64,000 nucleotides of DNA from Aureispira sp964445645. GTDB taxonomy: Bacteria; Bacteroidota; Bacteroidia; Chitinophagales; Saprospiraceae. The notes below the pieces were generated by a model. The model was not told the DNA's origin and made no database searches. It was given only the letters and a program-made list of their open reading frames with translations. The stretch is from positions 50,715 through 114,714 of the forward strand of contig CAYULH010000003.1 of the NCBI GenBank assembly GCA_964445645.1. Direction: 5' to 3'. A program made the translations under genes and the position numbers. Shown here piece after piece: positions 25,159 to 34,088 of the stretch; position 1 is the stretch's first letter, and every line of letters starts with the position of its first letter.

Positions 25159-27444
25159 ATGAGCAAAAAAAAGAAATCTTCCCAAAAGGGAAAACATCCT
25201 AAAAAAACGCCTAAAAACACCGCCCAAAAGCCCTCACCAGCGGCCCGACCTACGGCAAAACCGCCACAGGACGACATTCCCAACCAAAATTTTTGGTTCA
25301 ATACCCGAATGCACCTCATCTTGGTTTTTCTGGTTAGTTGTGTGTTGTATGCCAATACGCTTGGCCACCAATATGCTGTAGACGACAGTATTGTGATTTT
25401 GCGTAACCAATACACCAAGAAAGGTTGGGCGGGCATGAAGGGAATTTGGGGGGAAGATACCTTTACTGGCTTTTTTGGCGGCAAGCGAAATCTGGTAGCT
25501 GGAGGGCGTTATCGTCCTTTCTCGGTGGCTACCTTTGCCTTGGAATTGCAGTTGTTTGGCACAAAGGTGAAGGATAAGGCAGGTAAGCCTGTAAAGGATG
25601 CTGATGGCGACTATATGTACAAGGGCAGTCCTATGATTAGCCACTTTTTTAATATGGTGCTGTATGGCTTGCTCTGTGTGGTTTTGTATTTATTATTATT
25701 ACAATTATTCAATCCCACCAGAGACCAGAGCCAGCTCAAAGGCTATTTTATTGCACTAGCTGGAGCCTTGCTTTATGCCACCCACCCTATTCATACCGAG
25801 GCGGTGGCCAACATCAAGGGTAGAGACGAAATTTTGGTACTTTTGGGGGGCTTGCTGAGTACATATTGGGTACTCAAAGCAGCTCAAAAAGAAGGTACAA
25901 CCACGGTGGCTTATTTGGCTGGGGCTGTTTTGGCTTTTATCATGGCTATTTTCTCCAAGGAAAGTGCCATTACCTTTTTGGCCATTATTCCTGCTGCCCT
26001 TTACTTTTTTACCCAAAAGAACAATGCCTATATTGCAGGTGTTACCAGTATTTTTGTGCTGCTGGCTTTGGTCTTTTGGTTTGGAATTCGTGGGCCCATC
26101 TTGGGCGATGCAGGCAGTGTATTGGCAGCGACTACCAACAATGCCCCTGCTGCAGAGTTGATGAATGATCCATTCTTAAAAATAGAAGGCAATAGGTATG
26201 TTCCTTATACCACTAGTGAGCATTATGGAACGGTCTTTTATACGTGGTTGGAGTACATCAAGCTGCTCATTTATCCCGGCACCCTCACCAATGATTATTA
26301 CCCCAAGCACATTCGCACCAATTTGGATATTATTCCTGACTTTTCGCATCCTCAAACTCTGCTGTCTGTTTTATTCCACTTGCTCCTTGGTTTTTTATTG
26401 TTAATCGGCTTATTGCGAAAAAAAGCGTATGCCTTCTTTCTGTTGTTTTACTTTGCCACCTTCTCTGTGGTTTCCAATTTGTTGTTTCCTATTGGAACCA
26501 ATATGGCCGAGCGTTTTATGTTTTTGCCCTCTGTGGGCTTTAGTGCCTTGTGTGCCATGGGGCTTTACCACTTGGTAGAACGGGCCAAATCAGCCGGCAA
26601 GACCTGGGCCAGCAGTATGCAACCCCCCTTAATCATCTTGGGCGTAGTTTGTTTTGCTTATAGTGCCAAAACCTTTGTCAGAAACAAAGCTTGGTATGAC
26701 GACTATACTTTGTTTACCACAGATATTGCTTATTCGCCTCACAGTGCCAAGCTCAATAATGCCGTTTCGGGGGTATTGCAAGCACGAGCGCAGCGAGAGG
26801 GCAATCTCAATGTCAGGGAAGAAATGGTGCAACGAGCACTAAAACATTCTATCACAGCGATACAACTGCATCCTACTTATAACAATGCTTGGCTGCTGCA
26901 AGGCAATGCCAACATTATGCTGGGCAATATTGCCCAAGATAGAGGCATCATTAATCCTGCCACCGCCTCAACCGCCTTTCCTACGGCACTACAGTACTAT
27001 CAAGCAGCTATCAAAGCCTATACAGAAGTTGCACGCTTGCGTCCTGACCATCCCGATGTCAAACGCAATTTCTCGGTGGCTTATAGAGATATGGGCAAAC
27101 TATTGGGCCAGTACATGGGACAAGTCGATCAATCTATCAATGCCCTCCATAAATCATTGGAGTACAAACAAGACGATTTGGAAACCTTGCGTTTGTTGGG
27201 CGTGGCTCAAGGAATCAAGGCTGGACAAGTACAACAACAAGGCCGTGTACAAGAGGCTATACAACTGCACAATCAGGCATTGAATACTTTTATGAAAGGC
27301 TTGGAAATTAACCCTAACTTTGTGCCTATTTTGTACAATGTAGAGGTGGCGTATAATATTCTAGGCGATGCAGCCAAGGCCAAAGAATTCCATGACCGTT
27401 GGAAGGCTATTAGCCCCGACTATAATCCTCAACAAAATCAATAA
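25159..27444 (+). CDS. TMTC-like membrane glycosyltransferase (GT-C) with C-terminal TPRs
   Basis: A 761-residue membrane protein. A Lys-rich cytoplasmic head (residues 3-25) precedes about ten transmembrane helices, starting near residue 51. The first loop carries adjacent acidic residues D75-D76 (AVDDS), the catalytic-site position of GT-C enzymes, and RYRPFS follows, with THPIHTEAVANIKGRDE later. Roughly the last 200 residues are TPR repeats. This order (GT-C membrane domain, then TPRs) is that of eukaryotic TMTC O-mannosyltransferases and their bacterial relatives. Transfer of a lipid-linked sugar to exported proteins is inference. Confidence 0.75.
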   Translation: MSKKKKSSQKGKHPKKTPKNTAQKPSPAARPTAKPPQDDIPNQNFWFNTRMHLILVFLVSCVLYANTLGHQYAVDDSIVILRNQYTKKGWAGMKGIWGEDTFTGFFGGKRNLVAGGRYRPFSVATFALELQLFGTKVKDKAGKPVKDADGDYMYKGSPMISHFFNMVLYGLLCVVLYLLLLQLFNPTRDQSQLKGYFIALAGALLYATHPIHTEAVANIKGRDEILVLLGGLLSTYWVLKAAQKEGTTTVAYLAGAVLAFIMAIFSKESAITFLAIIPAALYFFTQKNNAYIAGVTSIFVLLALVFWFGIRGPILGDAGSVLAATTNNAPAAELMNDPFLKIEGNRYVPYTTSEHYGTVFYTWLEYIKLLIYPGTLTNDYYPKHIRTNLDIIPDFSHPQTLLSVLFHLLLGFLLLIGLLRKKAYAFFLLFYFATFSVVSNLLFPIGTNMAERFMFLPSVGFSALCAMGLYHLVERAKSAGKTWASSMQPPLIILGVVCFAYSAKTFVRNKAWYDDYTLFTTDIAYSPHSAKLNNAVSGVLQARAQREGNLNVREEMVQRALKHSITAIQLHPTYNNAWLLQGNANIMLGNIAQDRGIINPATASTAFPTALQYYQAAIKAYTEVARLRPDHPDVKRNFSVAYRDMGKLLGQYMGQVDQSINALHKSLEYKQDDLETLRLLGVAQGIKAGQVQQQGRVQEAIQLHNQALNTFMKGLEINPNFVPILYNVEVAYNILGDAAKAKEFHDRWKAISPDYNPQQNQ

Positions 27445-27482
27445 TTTTTTTTATTAGAATTATCACACAAAAACACACTATC

Positions 27483-28175
27483 ATGAATGCTGTTGTTACT
27501 GGTGCCACCAAAGGAATTGGACGTGCAATTGTAGAATTATTTGCCCAACAAGGGTACAATGTAGCTTTTTGCGCCCGCACGGCTGCTGATGTAGAAGCTT
27601 TTCAGCAAACACTACAAACACAATATGAGGGCGAATTTTTAGGGGTTGTAGTGGATATGGGCGATAAACAGGCCGTAAAGGATTTTGGGGCAATTGTAAA
27701 AGGAAAATGGACAACTGTTGATGTGTTGGTTAACAATGCAGGGGTGTTTATTCCTTGCCCACTCACCGAAACGGAAACCGAAGATGCCTTTGAAACCATG
27801 ATGGATTTAAACCTCTACAGTGCTTATTATCTCACCCAGAGTCTATTGCCGCTCATGATTGCCCAACAAAAAGGCCATGTTTTTAATATGTGCTCTATTG
27901 CCAGTATTATGCCTTATGGAGCTTATGCTGTTTCCAAACATGCTTTGTTAGGGTTTTCTAGGGTTTTGAGAGAAGAGGTAAAGGACAAGGGCATACGAGT
28001 AACGGCTATTATGCCGGGGGCTACTTATACGGCTTCTTGGGATGGTACAGAACTGCCACAGGAGCGTTTTATGAAGGCCGAAGATATTGCACAATCGCTC
28101 TGGGATATTTACCAACTCAGCCAACAAACCGTTGTAGAAGAAATTGTTTTGCGCCCTCAATTGGGTGATATTTAA
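27483..28175 (+). CDS. Short-chain dehydrogenase/reductase (SDR)
   Basis: A 230-residue classical SDR: TGATKGIG nucleotide-binding motif (6-13), NNAG, and catalytic Ser plus YAVSK. It should use NAD(P)H; the Arg after the second strand (FCARTAADV) favours NADPH. The substrate is unknown. The next gene, a cyclase-family hydrolase, starts 26 bp later, so they probably form an operon. Confidence 0.92.
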   Translation: MNAVVTGATKGIGRAIVELFAQQGYNVAFCARTAADVEAFQQTLQTQYEGEFLGVVVDMGDKQAVKDFGAIVKGKWTTVDVLVNNAGVFIPCPLTETETEDAFETMMDLNLYSAYYLTQSLLPLMIAQQKGHVFNMCSIASIMPYGAYAVSKHALLGFSRVLREEVKDKGIRVTAIMPGATYTASWDGTELPQERFMKAEDIAQSLWDIYQLSQQTVVEEIVLRPQLGDI

Positions 28176-28201
28176 TTCAACTCCAAAAACTCGTACCAAA
28201 C

Positions 28202-28969
28202 ATGCCTAAAATTATAGATCTCTCCAAAACCATCCAATACAATAAGGATGATCCTTTTTTTATGAAGGTCAAAATCAAACACAAATCCCACAAGGCAGGT
28301 CGGTGGTTGGTTCGATTGTTTGGCCTCCCCTTTCGTCTATTTCCAAAAAAATTTGAAGGCTGGGCCGATGATGAAATCAAGAAAATGGGGGTGCATTCTA
28401 CCACTCATATTGATGCGCCTTGGCACTATGGCCCAACGTGCATGGGCCAACGCGCCAAAACAATAGATGAAGTTCCACTAGAATGGTGCTATGGAGATGG
28501 TATCGTCATTGATATGAAGCACAAAGAGGATTTTGACCCTATTACATCCAGTGACATCCAAACATTCTTAAAAAAGGAAAAGCTATCACTAAGCCCCGGA
28601 ATGATTGTTTTGATAAAAACAGGACGAGATAAATGGATGGGTACCAAAGATTTTTTTCTTAAAGGAACAGGTATGAGTGCAGAGGCCACCCAATGGCTCA
28701 TTGAACAGGGCATCAAGGTAATGGGCATCGACCAATGGGGCTGGGACTTGCCATTGCCGTACTTGATTGAAAAAGCAAAAGAAAGCAATAATTCAGAACT
28801 GTTTTGGGAAGCGCACTTAGTGGGCATTGATTATGAATATTGCCATATAGAACAGTTGACCAATTTAGATGCCCTGCCTACCACTGGATTCAAAGTGGCT
28901 ACCTTCCCCCTCAAAATCAAAGATGGTTCGGCTGCTCCTGCCCGCGTGGTTGCGATATTAGAAGAATAA
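28202..28969 (+). CDS. Cyclase/arylformamidase-family metal hydrolase
   Basis: A 255-residue member of the KynB-like cyclase family. The metal-binding motif HSTTHIDAPWH gives H65, H69, D71 and H75; the family consensus is HxGTHxDxPxH, so Gly is replaced by Thr at position 67. The later GIDQWGWD segment is also typical. Members hydrolyse N-formylkynurenine, isatin or related amides and lactones; here the substrate is unknown. It lies downstream of the SDR and before a hairpin. Confidence 0.85.
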   Translation: MPKIIDLSKTIQYNKDDPFFMKVKIKHKSHKAGRWLVRLFGLPFRLFPKKFEGWADDEIKKMGVHSTTHIDAPWHYGPTCMGQRAKTIDEVPLEWCYGDGIVIDMKHKEDFDPITSSDIQTFLKKEKLSLSPGMIVLIKTGRDKWMGTKDFFLKGTGMSAEATQWLIEQGIKVMGIDQWGWDLPLPYLIEKAKESNNSELFWEAHLVGIDYEYCHIEQLTNLDALPTTGFKVATFPLKIKDGSAAPARVVAILEE

Positions 28970-29289
28970 ATCACTACCCTCCTAAAAATAGATAAACCTA
29001 ACTCAGAAGCCTGAGTTAGGTTAAAACATACTATCTAATCTATAAAAACACACATCTTTGATCAATACTAAAACTTCCTCAAAAAGCGGGAAATTTGATA
29101 AGGAGTTTTGGACTATTTTAGTTGTATTACTCCTTTCTTACCTCTAACTTAAGGCTTTTAATTTTTTTTAGTAAAAATTTTGACTACTTTTTTTGTTTTT
29201 TTGTGAAAAAAGTTTCTTGCTTTTTTTATTATAACTACAAAAAAAAACTTCAAAATCCTGTGAATCAACTTTCTAAATAGTTTTTTTGA
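28970..29289. other. 320-bp intergenic region between convergent genes
   Basis: It begins with a perfect hairpin (28995-29022) and continues as very AT-rich DNA with several T-runs around 29160-29240, which would favour transcription stop on either strand. No coding potential is seen. Confidence 0.5.
28995..29022. terminator. Hairpin, likely terminator of the SDR-cyclase operon
   Basis: A perfect 12-bp stem (28995-29006 with 29011-29022) and loop aagc. It is 25 bp after the cyclase stop codon. The tail on the plus strand is A-rich rather than T-rich, so efficiency is uncertain. Confidence 0.55.
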
Positions 29290-30027
29290 TTATTTTAGGA
29301 CATAGACAATATTTTTGATAGGTGCAGGCGAACAACGCGTTTTAATATCTTCTATGATATAAATATCGCCCGACTTGGCCGCCTGTACCATAGCAAGTGC
29401 TGTTTCATCAAATTTTCCTATTGAGTCTTCATTAACATGGCTACTTTTCTTTCCACCACTAGTAATATGCGTAATTTTAAAAGAGGTAGGAGCGCAACGT
29501 GCAGGGACTCTATAACTATGATTTAACACCACTGCATTTTGGGTGCGAAAAGTAATCGCATCCATCTCTTGTACTTTTTTATTCGGCATTGGTTTTCTGT
29601 AGGTCCAAACGTAGGCTTCTGGCGCAGGAAAAGGCACCACCTCATAAGCCTCGGCCACGGTGATGTTGTTAACGGTATCCTTGGCATAAATTTCTACCAC
29701 CATGCCGGGATGCTTATAAAAAAAAGTGTACAATCCTTTGCTCACATCAGCCGGCGATAAGGTGCCATTGGTTGCTTCTACCACCAAATGCGCCGAACTT
29801 CCGCCTTGAACATTTACTTTGATTTCATTGGGCATACCTGCGTACAAATAATTCATCTGAATGCCGCCATCAATAGATACAGGGGGGTGCTTTAACTTAA
29901 CTATCGCCTCCACAATTTCTGAATTATCCGTACTGGGTTGGGCCTCTATTTTCTCGGCCACTTTGGGCGTACAACTAAAGATTCCCAATGCCGTGACTAG
30001 CAGCAATATAAATTTTAAGCTTTGCAT
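29290..30027 (-). CDS. Stand-alone lipoprotein resembling the GldM C-terminal region
   Basis: A 245-residue lipoprotein with lipobox FSC (C19). The body resembles the periplasmic C-terminal domains of GldM/PorM: MNYLYAGMPNEIKVNVQG matches the domain that starts with a Y-x-G-x-x-N-P/E-I pattern, NGTL follows, then PEAYVWTYR, and the end, GDIYIIEDIKTRCSPAPIKNIVYVL, mirrors the closing G-D-x-I-x-x-E-x-I-K segment. The N-terminal membrane helix and coiled coil of GldM are absent. GldM transmits motor force in gliding and T9SS; a lipid-anchored partial paralogue may be an accessory or binding protein (inference). The gene is monocistronic. Confidence 0.7.
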   Translation of the reverse strand: MQSLKFILLLVTALGIFSCTPKVAEKIEAQPSTDNSEIVEAIVKLKHPPVSIDGGIQMNYLYAGMPNEIKVNVQGGSSAHLVVEATNGTLSPADVSKGLYTFFYKHPGMVVEIYAKDTVNNITVAEAYEVVPFPAPEAYVWTYRKPMPNKKVQEMDAITFRTQNAVVLNHSYRVPARCAPTSFKITHITSGGKKSSHVNEDSIGKFDETALAMVQAAKSGDIYIIEDIKTRCSPAPIKNIVYVLK

Positions 30028-30263
30028 TTTTGTCCTTATTTTATTTTGTTTTAAACAATTAACGCCTTATTAACCTTCTCTTAAGAGCCAATAAGACAAT
30101 ATTCTATTAGCTTTACATTATAAATTTTCCCCCTCCTATTGGTTCTAACCAAACTATTCCAACTCACTTTCATACATTTTGCCGAACCACCAAAATGTAT
30201 GGATTACCTATTGCTATTTTCTAACAGGGCAAGCCATTGTATTGCCTTAAACCATCCATACAC

Positions 30264-31703
30264 ATGAAAATTTTAAACTGTATACTTCTTATAGGACTGC
30301 TCATTGGAAGCAGCCTAGGGCTTTCGGCTCAAAACAATCATTATAGTTATACCTATAACAAAGCTCGGTACGCAAAGTTAGGGGTTTCCCTCGAAAAAGA
30401 CGAAACGGGTGTGCTTATCCAATCGGTATCTGATAACTCTGCTGCTCAACGTGCAGGCTTACAAGCAGGTGATCGGCTGGTTGCTTTTAATAACATCAAG
30501 GTTTGGGGCAACCAACAACTCATTGCCATGATCAAAGACCATGAGGGCGGAGAAACCATTCGTATTGATTATCAAAGAGACGGGCAAGTGGTTACAACAA
30601 ATGCTACCCTACAAACAAAAATCAATAAGCGTGCTAAGTCTTACAATAATTTTAAGAATCCTTGTGATGAATTAGAAAAGATGACTAGCCGTCCCTTCTT
30701 AGGCGTTTATTTAGAATATACGCACAAGGATACCCCAAAAGGTGTACGTATCAATTCTATTATCAAAAACACAGGCGCAGCAGCCTCTGAACTCCAAGCC
30801 GAAGATAGAATTATTGGGCTAGATGGCAAGGCTATCAAAAATAGTAAAGCAGTACACCAACATATTCAGAATACCAAAAAACCTAATGATCCTATGGTTA
30901 TAGAGGTATTGCGTGACAACCAGCGTGTAACACTAACAGCTATTGTAGGCAGCTGGAGCGATCGCAAAGAGGTGCAACAACGCCTAGCAGAACAACAAGA
31001 GGCTTGCGAGAAGTACAGCAATCCAACTAGTGCTTGTGCTGCCTTGCAAGCAATGGAGAGCACCCCATTTTTGGGGGTTTACATGCAAAATGTAAGCACT
31101 GAAGATGGCGGTGGTGCATTGGTCATGTCGGTTATTGAGGGTACACAAGCGGCTCAAAGCAGCCTCAAAGCAGGCGATAAAATTATTCGGTTTAATGATG
31201 TAGCTATTAATAGCCATTCGGATGCTTCTACTATGATCCAAAAAACACGCCCCAATGCTCCAGTTCGCCTAGAAGTAGTGCGTGGCGACAAAGTGCTACC
31301 TATAGATGCTGTAATGGGTTCTTTGACCAGTCGCCCATCCAGTAGCCAACAAGTAGCTGTTTTGGAAGAAGTTTGCGCCCTAAATAACACCCCTACAGAG
31401 GAACCCGCTCCTACTGCTCCCAAAGAGGAGCCAAGCGCTTCTTTAGATGTATCCACCACCACCCTAGACTTATTCCCTAATCCAAGTAGCAATTATGTTA
31501 ATGTAATTTATGAAGGACAAGAAGGCCCTCTGGCCATAAGTGTAGTGAACTTGGACGGAAAACAGCTATATAATAAAGAAGTACCTGAATTTAAAGGCGT
31601 TTACAACGATCAAATCAGTTTGAAAAACTTTCCTTCAGGGGTTTACATAGTATCCATCACCCAAGGAGACCAGCGCAGCTCCAAGCAATTGGTGGTAGAA
31701 TAA
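30264..31703 (+). CDS. Triple-PDZ secreted protein with T9SS sorting domain
   Basis: A 479-residue secreted protein. The signal peptide ends at LSAQ; three PDZ domains follow (about 32-105, 130-215 and 255-340, each with the G-V-x-I-x-S-V ... A-x-x-A-G-L-x-x-G-D-x-I pattern), a Glu/Pro-rich linker, then a type A T9SS sorting domain (about 400-479: LFPNPSSNYVNV, GVYIVSITQG). No protease domain is present. PDZ domains bind C-terminal peptides, so this may be a surface chaperone or scaffold. The ATG at 30264 is chosen because the signal peptide starts there; the frame from 30237 adds nine residues. Each PDZ is followed by a Cys-containing helix. Confidence 0.85.
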   Translation: MKILNCILLIGLLIGSSLGLSAQNNHYSYTYNKARYAKLGVSLEKDETGVLIQSVSDNSAAQRAGLQAGDRLVAFNNIKVWGNQQLIAMIKDHEGGETIRIDYQRDGQVVTTNATLQTKINKRAKSYNNFKNPCDELEKMTSRPFLGVYLEYTHKDTPKGVRINSIIKNTGAAASELQAEDRIIGLDGKAIKNSKAVHQHIQNTKKPNDPMVIEVLRDNQRVTLTAIVGSWSDRKEVQQRLAEQQEACEKYSNPTSACAALQAMESTPFLGVYMQNVSTEDGGGALVMSVIEGTQAAQSSLKAGDKIIRFNDVAINSHSDASTMIQKTRPNAPVRLEVVRGDKVLPIDAVMGSLTSRPSSSQQVAVLEEVCALNNTPTEEPAPTAPKEEPSASLDVSTTTLDLFPNPSSNYVNVIYEGQEGPLAISVVNLDGKQLYNKEVPEFKGVYNDQISLKNFPSGVYIVSITQGDQRSSKQLVVE

Positions 31704-31719
31704 ATAATGGATGATTCCT

Positions 31720-31765
31720 ATTTTTCGGTTGGTGGGGTGCAATGCTGCCTTACCAACCGAAAAAT
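31720..31765. terminator. Bidirectional intrinsic terminator
   Basis: A perfect 14-bp stem (31720-31733 with 31752-31765) with A/T-rich ends on both sides. It lies between the convergent PDZ protein and lectin genes. Confidence 0.85.
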
Positions 31766-31770
31766 TTATA

Positions 31771-32781
31771 TTATGCCCGAATCGTAGCAATATGCACGAC
31801 TTTCTTGCTCACCCGTTCTGTTCCATTGGTAACGGTTACATAATACACCCCCGAGGGTAATCCAGGCAAATTAAAAAAGTATTTTTTGTCTTGAGTGGTA
31901 TGTTCTGGAATTTCGTACACCAACTTGCCTGCACTGTTGTACAATTGCAATTGTATATCTTGCTCCTCGGCCAAATCTAAATCTACGGTTATTTTTTCCT
32001 TGAGTGGATTGGGATAAATACCAATAGATTCTTTGAAATCTCGCTTGCGCTCAAACGCCTCATCTACCTCCATAATCAAGGACTGAATACAAACCATCTG
32101 CATATTAGCACGACTGCTCGTACTGCCCGTAAAACCAAAATACACGCTGTTGTTGCCACCAAAAATATCCTCTACCAAATCCTTGGAATACTGAATTCTC
32201 AATTCGTCATCAAAATAAATACAAAACTCCTGTTTAGAAGGTTGCCAAGTAATACGCACATCGTGGTATTCGCAATCTCTTACATCTTTGCCATAGGCTT
32301 TGGCACGAACAGGCTCCAATAAAGGGGCACTCAAGTTTCCATCTTTAACCAAAGCCAAATGAGGATGATACAGGTCTTTGTGATTTCTATTATAACGGGT
32401 ATCAATCTCTAAAGCTAGAGAGGGATGTATTCCTTTGCAATTACTGCTGCGTCCAAATCCCATTGTTGGCCCACTACAGCCCAAGGTATTGTACGCTTCT
32501 TGGTCGGTCTGCATCACAAAGGCCAGTCCTTCGCCTGCATACCTAGAACAGCCCAAATTGACGGCAAAACGCAAGTCTACATAGTTCTCTAAATCCAATG
32601 GAAATTCGCACCAAAGGCTTCCTACGTCATTGTTGGACTGATGAGATGTTAGACGATAACAGTTCTCTGACACTACAATGGTAGATCCGTTTAGTGTAAA
32701 TGAAGGTTGTGCAATAAGTATTGTGAGCTGACTAGACAATATCAAATAAGCCGTAATCAGACACCTAGACCCTGTGTTCAT
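31771..32781 (-). CDS. L-type-lectin-like secreted protein with T9SS sorting domain
   Basis: A 336-residue secreted protein. After a signal peptide (cut near AQ, residue 25) comes a legume/L-type lectin-like beta sandwich (about 27-235), recognised by the GEGLAFVMQ segment, LALEIDT, HLALV and W-x-x-x-x-x-x-F-x-I-Y-F-D, which match the metal/sugar-binding sandwich. A type A T9SS sorting domain follows (IYPNPLKEKITV, LPSGVYYVTVTNG). It should be exported and attached to the cell surface, probably binding glycans. Sugar specificity cannot be read. Confidence 0.82.
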   Translation of the reverse strand: MNTGSRCLITAYLILSSQLTILIAQPSFTLNGSTIVVSENCYRLTSHQSNNDVGSLWCEFPLDLENYVDLRFAVNLGCSRYAGEGLAFVMQTDQEAYNTLGCSGPTMGFGRSSNCKGIHPSLALEIDTRYNRNHKDLYHPHLALVKDGNLSAPLLEPVRAKAYGKDVRDCEYHDVRITWQPSKQEFCIYFDDELRIQYSKDLVEDIFGGNNSVYFGFTGSTSSRANMQMVCIQSLIMEVDEAFERKRDFKESIGIYPNPLKEKITVDLDLAEEQDIQLQLYNSAGKLVYEIPEHTTQDKKYFFNLPGLPSGVYYVTVTNGTERVSKKVVHIATIRA

Positions 32782-32943
32782 TTACCAATGGTTATAAGAA
32801 AGACAGCTTGGGTGATGGATAGATCAAGGATTTATCTTTTATGAGGTGTTTTTGGTCGTTTCATAAAAATTTCTCTCCAAATCTTGCAGGTGGGGCGCAA
32901 AACCCGCCTTCCAAATATAGGAATTTTTTGATAGTTCTCCCAC

Positions 32944-33354
32944 CTATTTCCCTTCATACTCCACATAATTGCGTGGAGTTTCGTACAAACGTACCATAAT
33001 ATCGTAACGATCGTCCAACTCACGCCGCAAGATGTTCCAAATTACAATGGCAATATTTTCAGCAGTTGGGTTCAAATCCTTAAATGCCTCTACTTGCAAA
33101 TTGAGATTTTTGTGGTCAAATTCTTTCTCCACATGTTCTTTGATAATATCCGATAGAATCTTCAAATCAATCAAATAGCCCGTCTCAGGGTCTAACTCCC
33201 CACTTACCTTTACTTCCAAATCATAATTGTGTCCGTGATAATAAGCATTGTTACAAAGACCAAAAATCGCTGCATTTTTTTCGTCTGACCAATTGGGATT
33301 GTGCAAACGATGTGCTGCATTAAAATGTGCCTTGCGTATGACTGAAATATACAT
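32944..33354 (-). CDS. 6-pyruvoyltetrahydropterin / 6-carboxytetrahydropterin synthase
   Basis: A 136-residue enzyme of the PTPS/QueD family using 7,8-dihydroneopterin triphosphate. Zinc ligands are H15 (AAHRLH), H40 and H42 (HGHNY); the catalytic cysteine is C34. The spacing C-x5-HGHNY (CNNAYYHGHNY) is that of PTPS proper, whereas E. coli QueD has C-x3-HGH. In bacteria such proteins act in queuosine or tetrahydropterin synthesis; the spacing leaves both open. The ATG at 33354 matches the family N-terminus; the longer frame from 33390 adds 12 residues. Confidence 0.88.
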   Translation of the reverse strand: MYISVIRKAHFNAAHRLHNPNWSDEKNAAIFGLCNNAYYHGHNYDLEVKVSGELDPETGYLIDLKILSDIIKEHVEKEFDHKNLNLQVEAFKDLNPTAENIAIVIWNILRRELDDRYDIMVRLYETPRNYVEYEGK

Positions 33355-33575
33355 AATAGTAGGATAATTAATAACTGCTCTCTTGTACAAGTATGCTTAG
33401 AACATCCTGCCAAAGAGGTTTTTTTTCGTAAATTGTGCTGTATTGATTAACCAATCGAGTTGGATTATGTTTGATTCAAGGAAGTAAATTCTAATAATTA
33501 AAACTTTTAAGAACAAAGATAAGAAGTTTGCCCAAAGCAGCTTTTTATTACAACCATTACTCAAATATCAAAATC

Positions 33576-34061
33576 ATGGCCAAAAGCATTCACGATTTTA
33601 ACATTCAAAGCTTACAAGGAGATTCCCTTGATTTTTCTAGCCTCAAAGGCAAAAAAATATTACTAGTTAATGTGGCTTCCGAGTGCGGACTCACCCCTCA
33701 ATACAGCCAATTGGAAACGCTGGCCAAAGCTGGTGCAGAGCAATTGACGGTGGTAGGTGTGCCTGCCAATAATTTTGGAGCGCAAGAACCCGGTAGTGAT
33801 GCCGAAATTGCACAATTTTGCAGCACCAATTACGGGGTAAGTTTTCCGATGACTACCAAAATTTCTGTCAAAGGTGCCGATCAGCACGAACTGTATCAAT
33901 TTGTTACCCAAAAAGAACAAAACGGCGTGCAAGATTCGGAAGTACAATGGAATTTCCAAAAGTATCTCTTTGATGAGCAAGGCCAATTATTACAAGTGTT
34001 TGAACCGGCAGTAGAGCCATTGGATGCAAGTATCTTAGCTGCTGTGGAGGTTACTTTATAA
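33576..34061 (+). CDS. Glutathione peroxidase family protein
   Basis: A 161-residue thiol peroxidase of the GPx family. The catalytic Cys is C37 in VNVASECGLTPQY (a Cys, not Sec, enzyme); the conserved Gln in NNFGAQEPG and the Trp-Asn in VQWNFQKYL complete the tetrad. Such enzymes usually take electrons from thioredoxin and reduce lipid and hydrogen peroxides. The ATG at 33576 gives the usual family start; the longer frame adds 16 unlikely residues. holB follows 27 bp later. Confidence 0.93.
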   Translation: MAKSIHDFNIQSLQGDSLDFSSLKGKKILLVNVASECGLTPQYSQLETLAKAGAEQLTVVGVPANNFGAQEPGSDAEIAQFCSTNYGVSFPMTTKISVKGADQHELYQFVTQKEQNGVQDSEVQWNFQKYLFDEQGQLLQVFEPAVEPLDASILAAVEVTL

Positions 34062-34088
34062 AATTATTATTACAATAGACATTATTAC

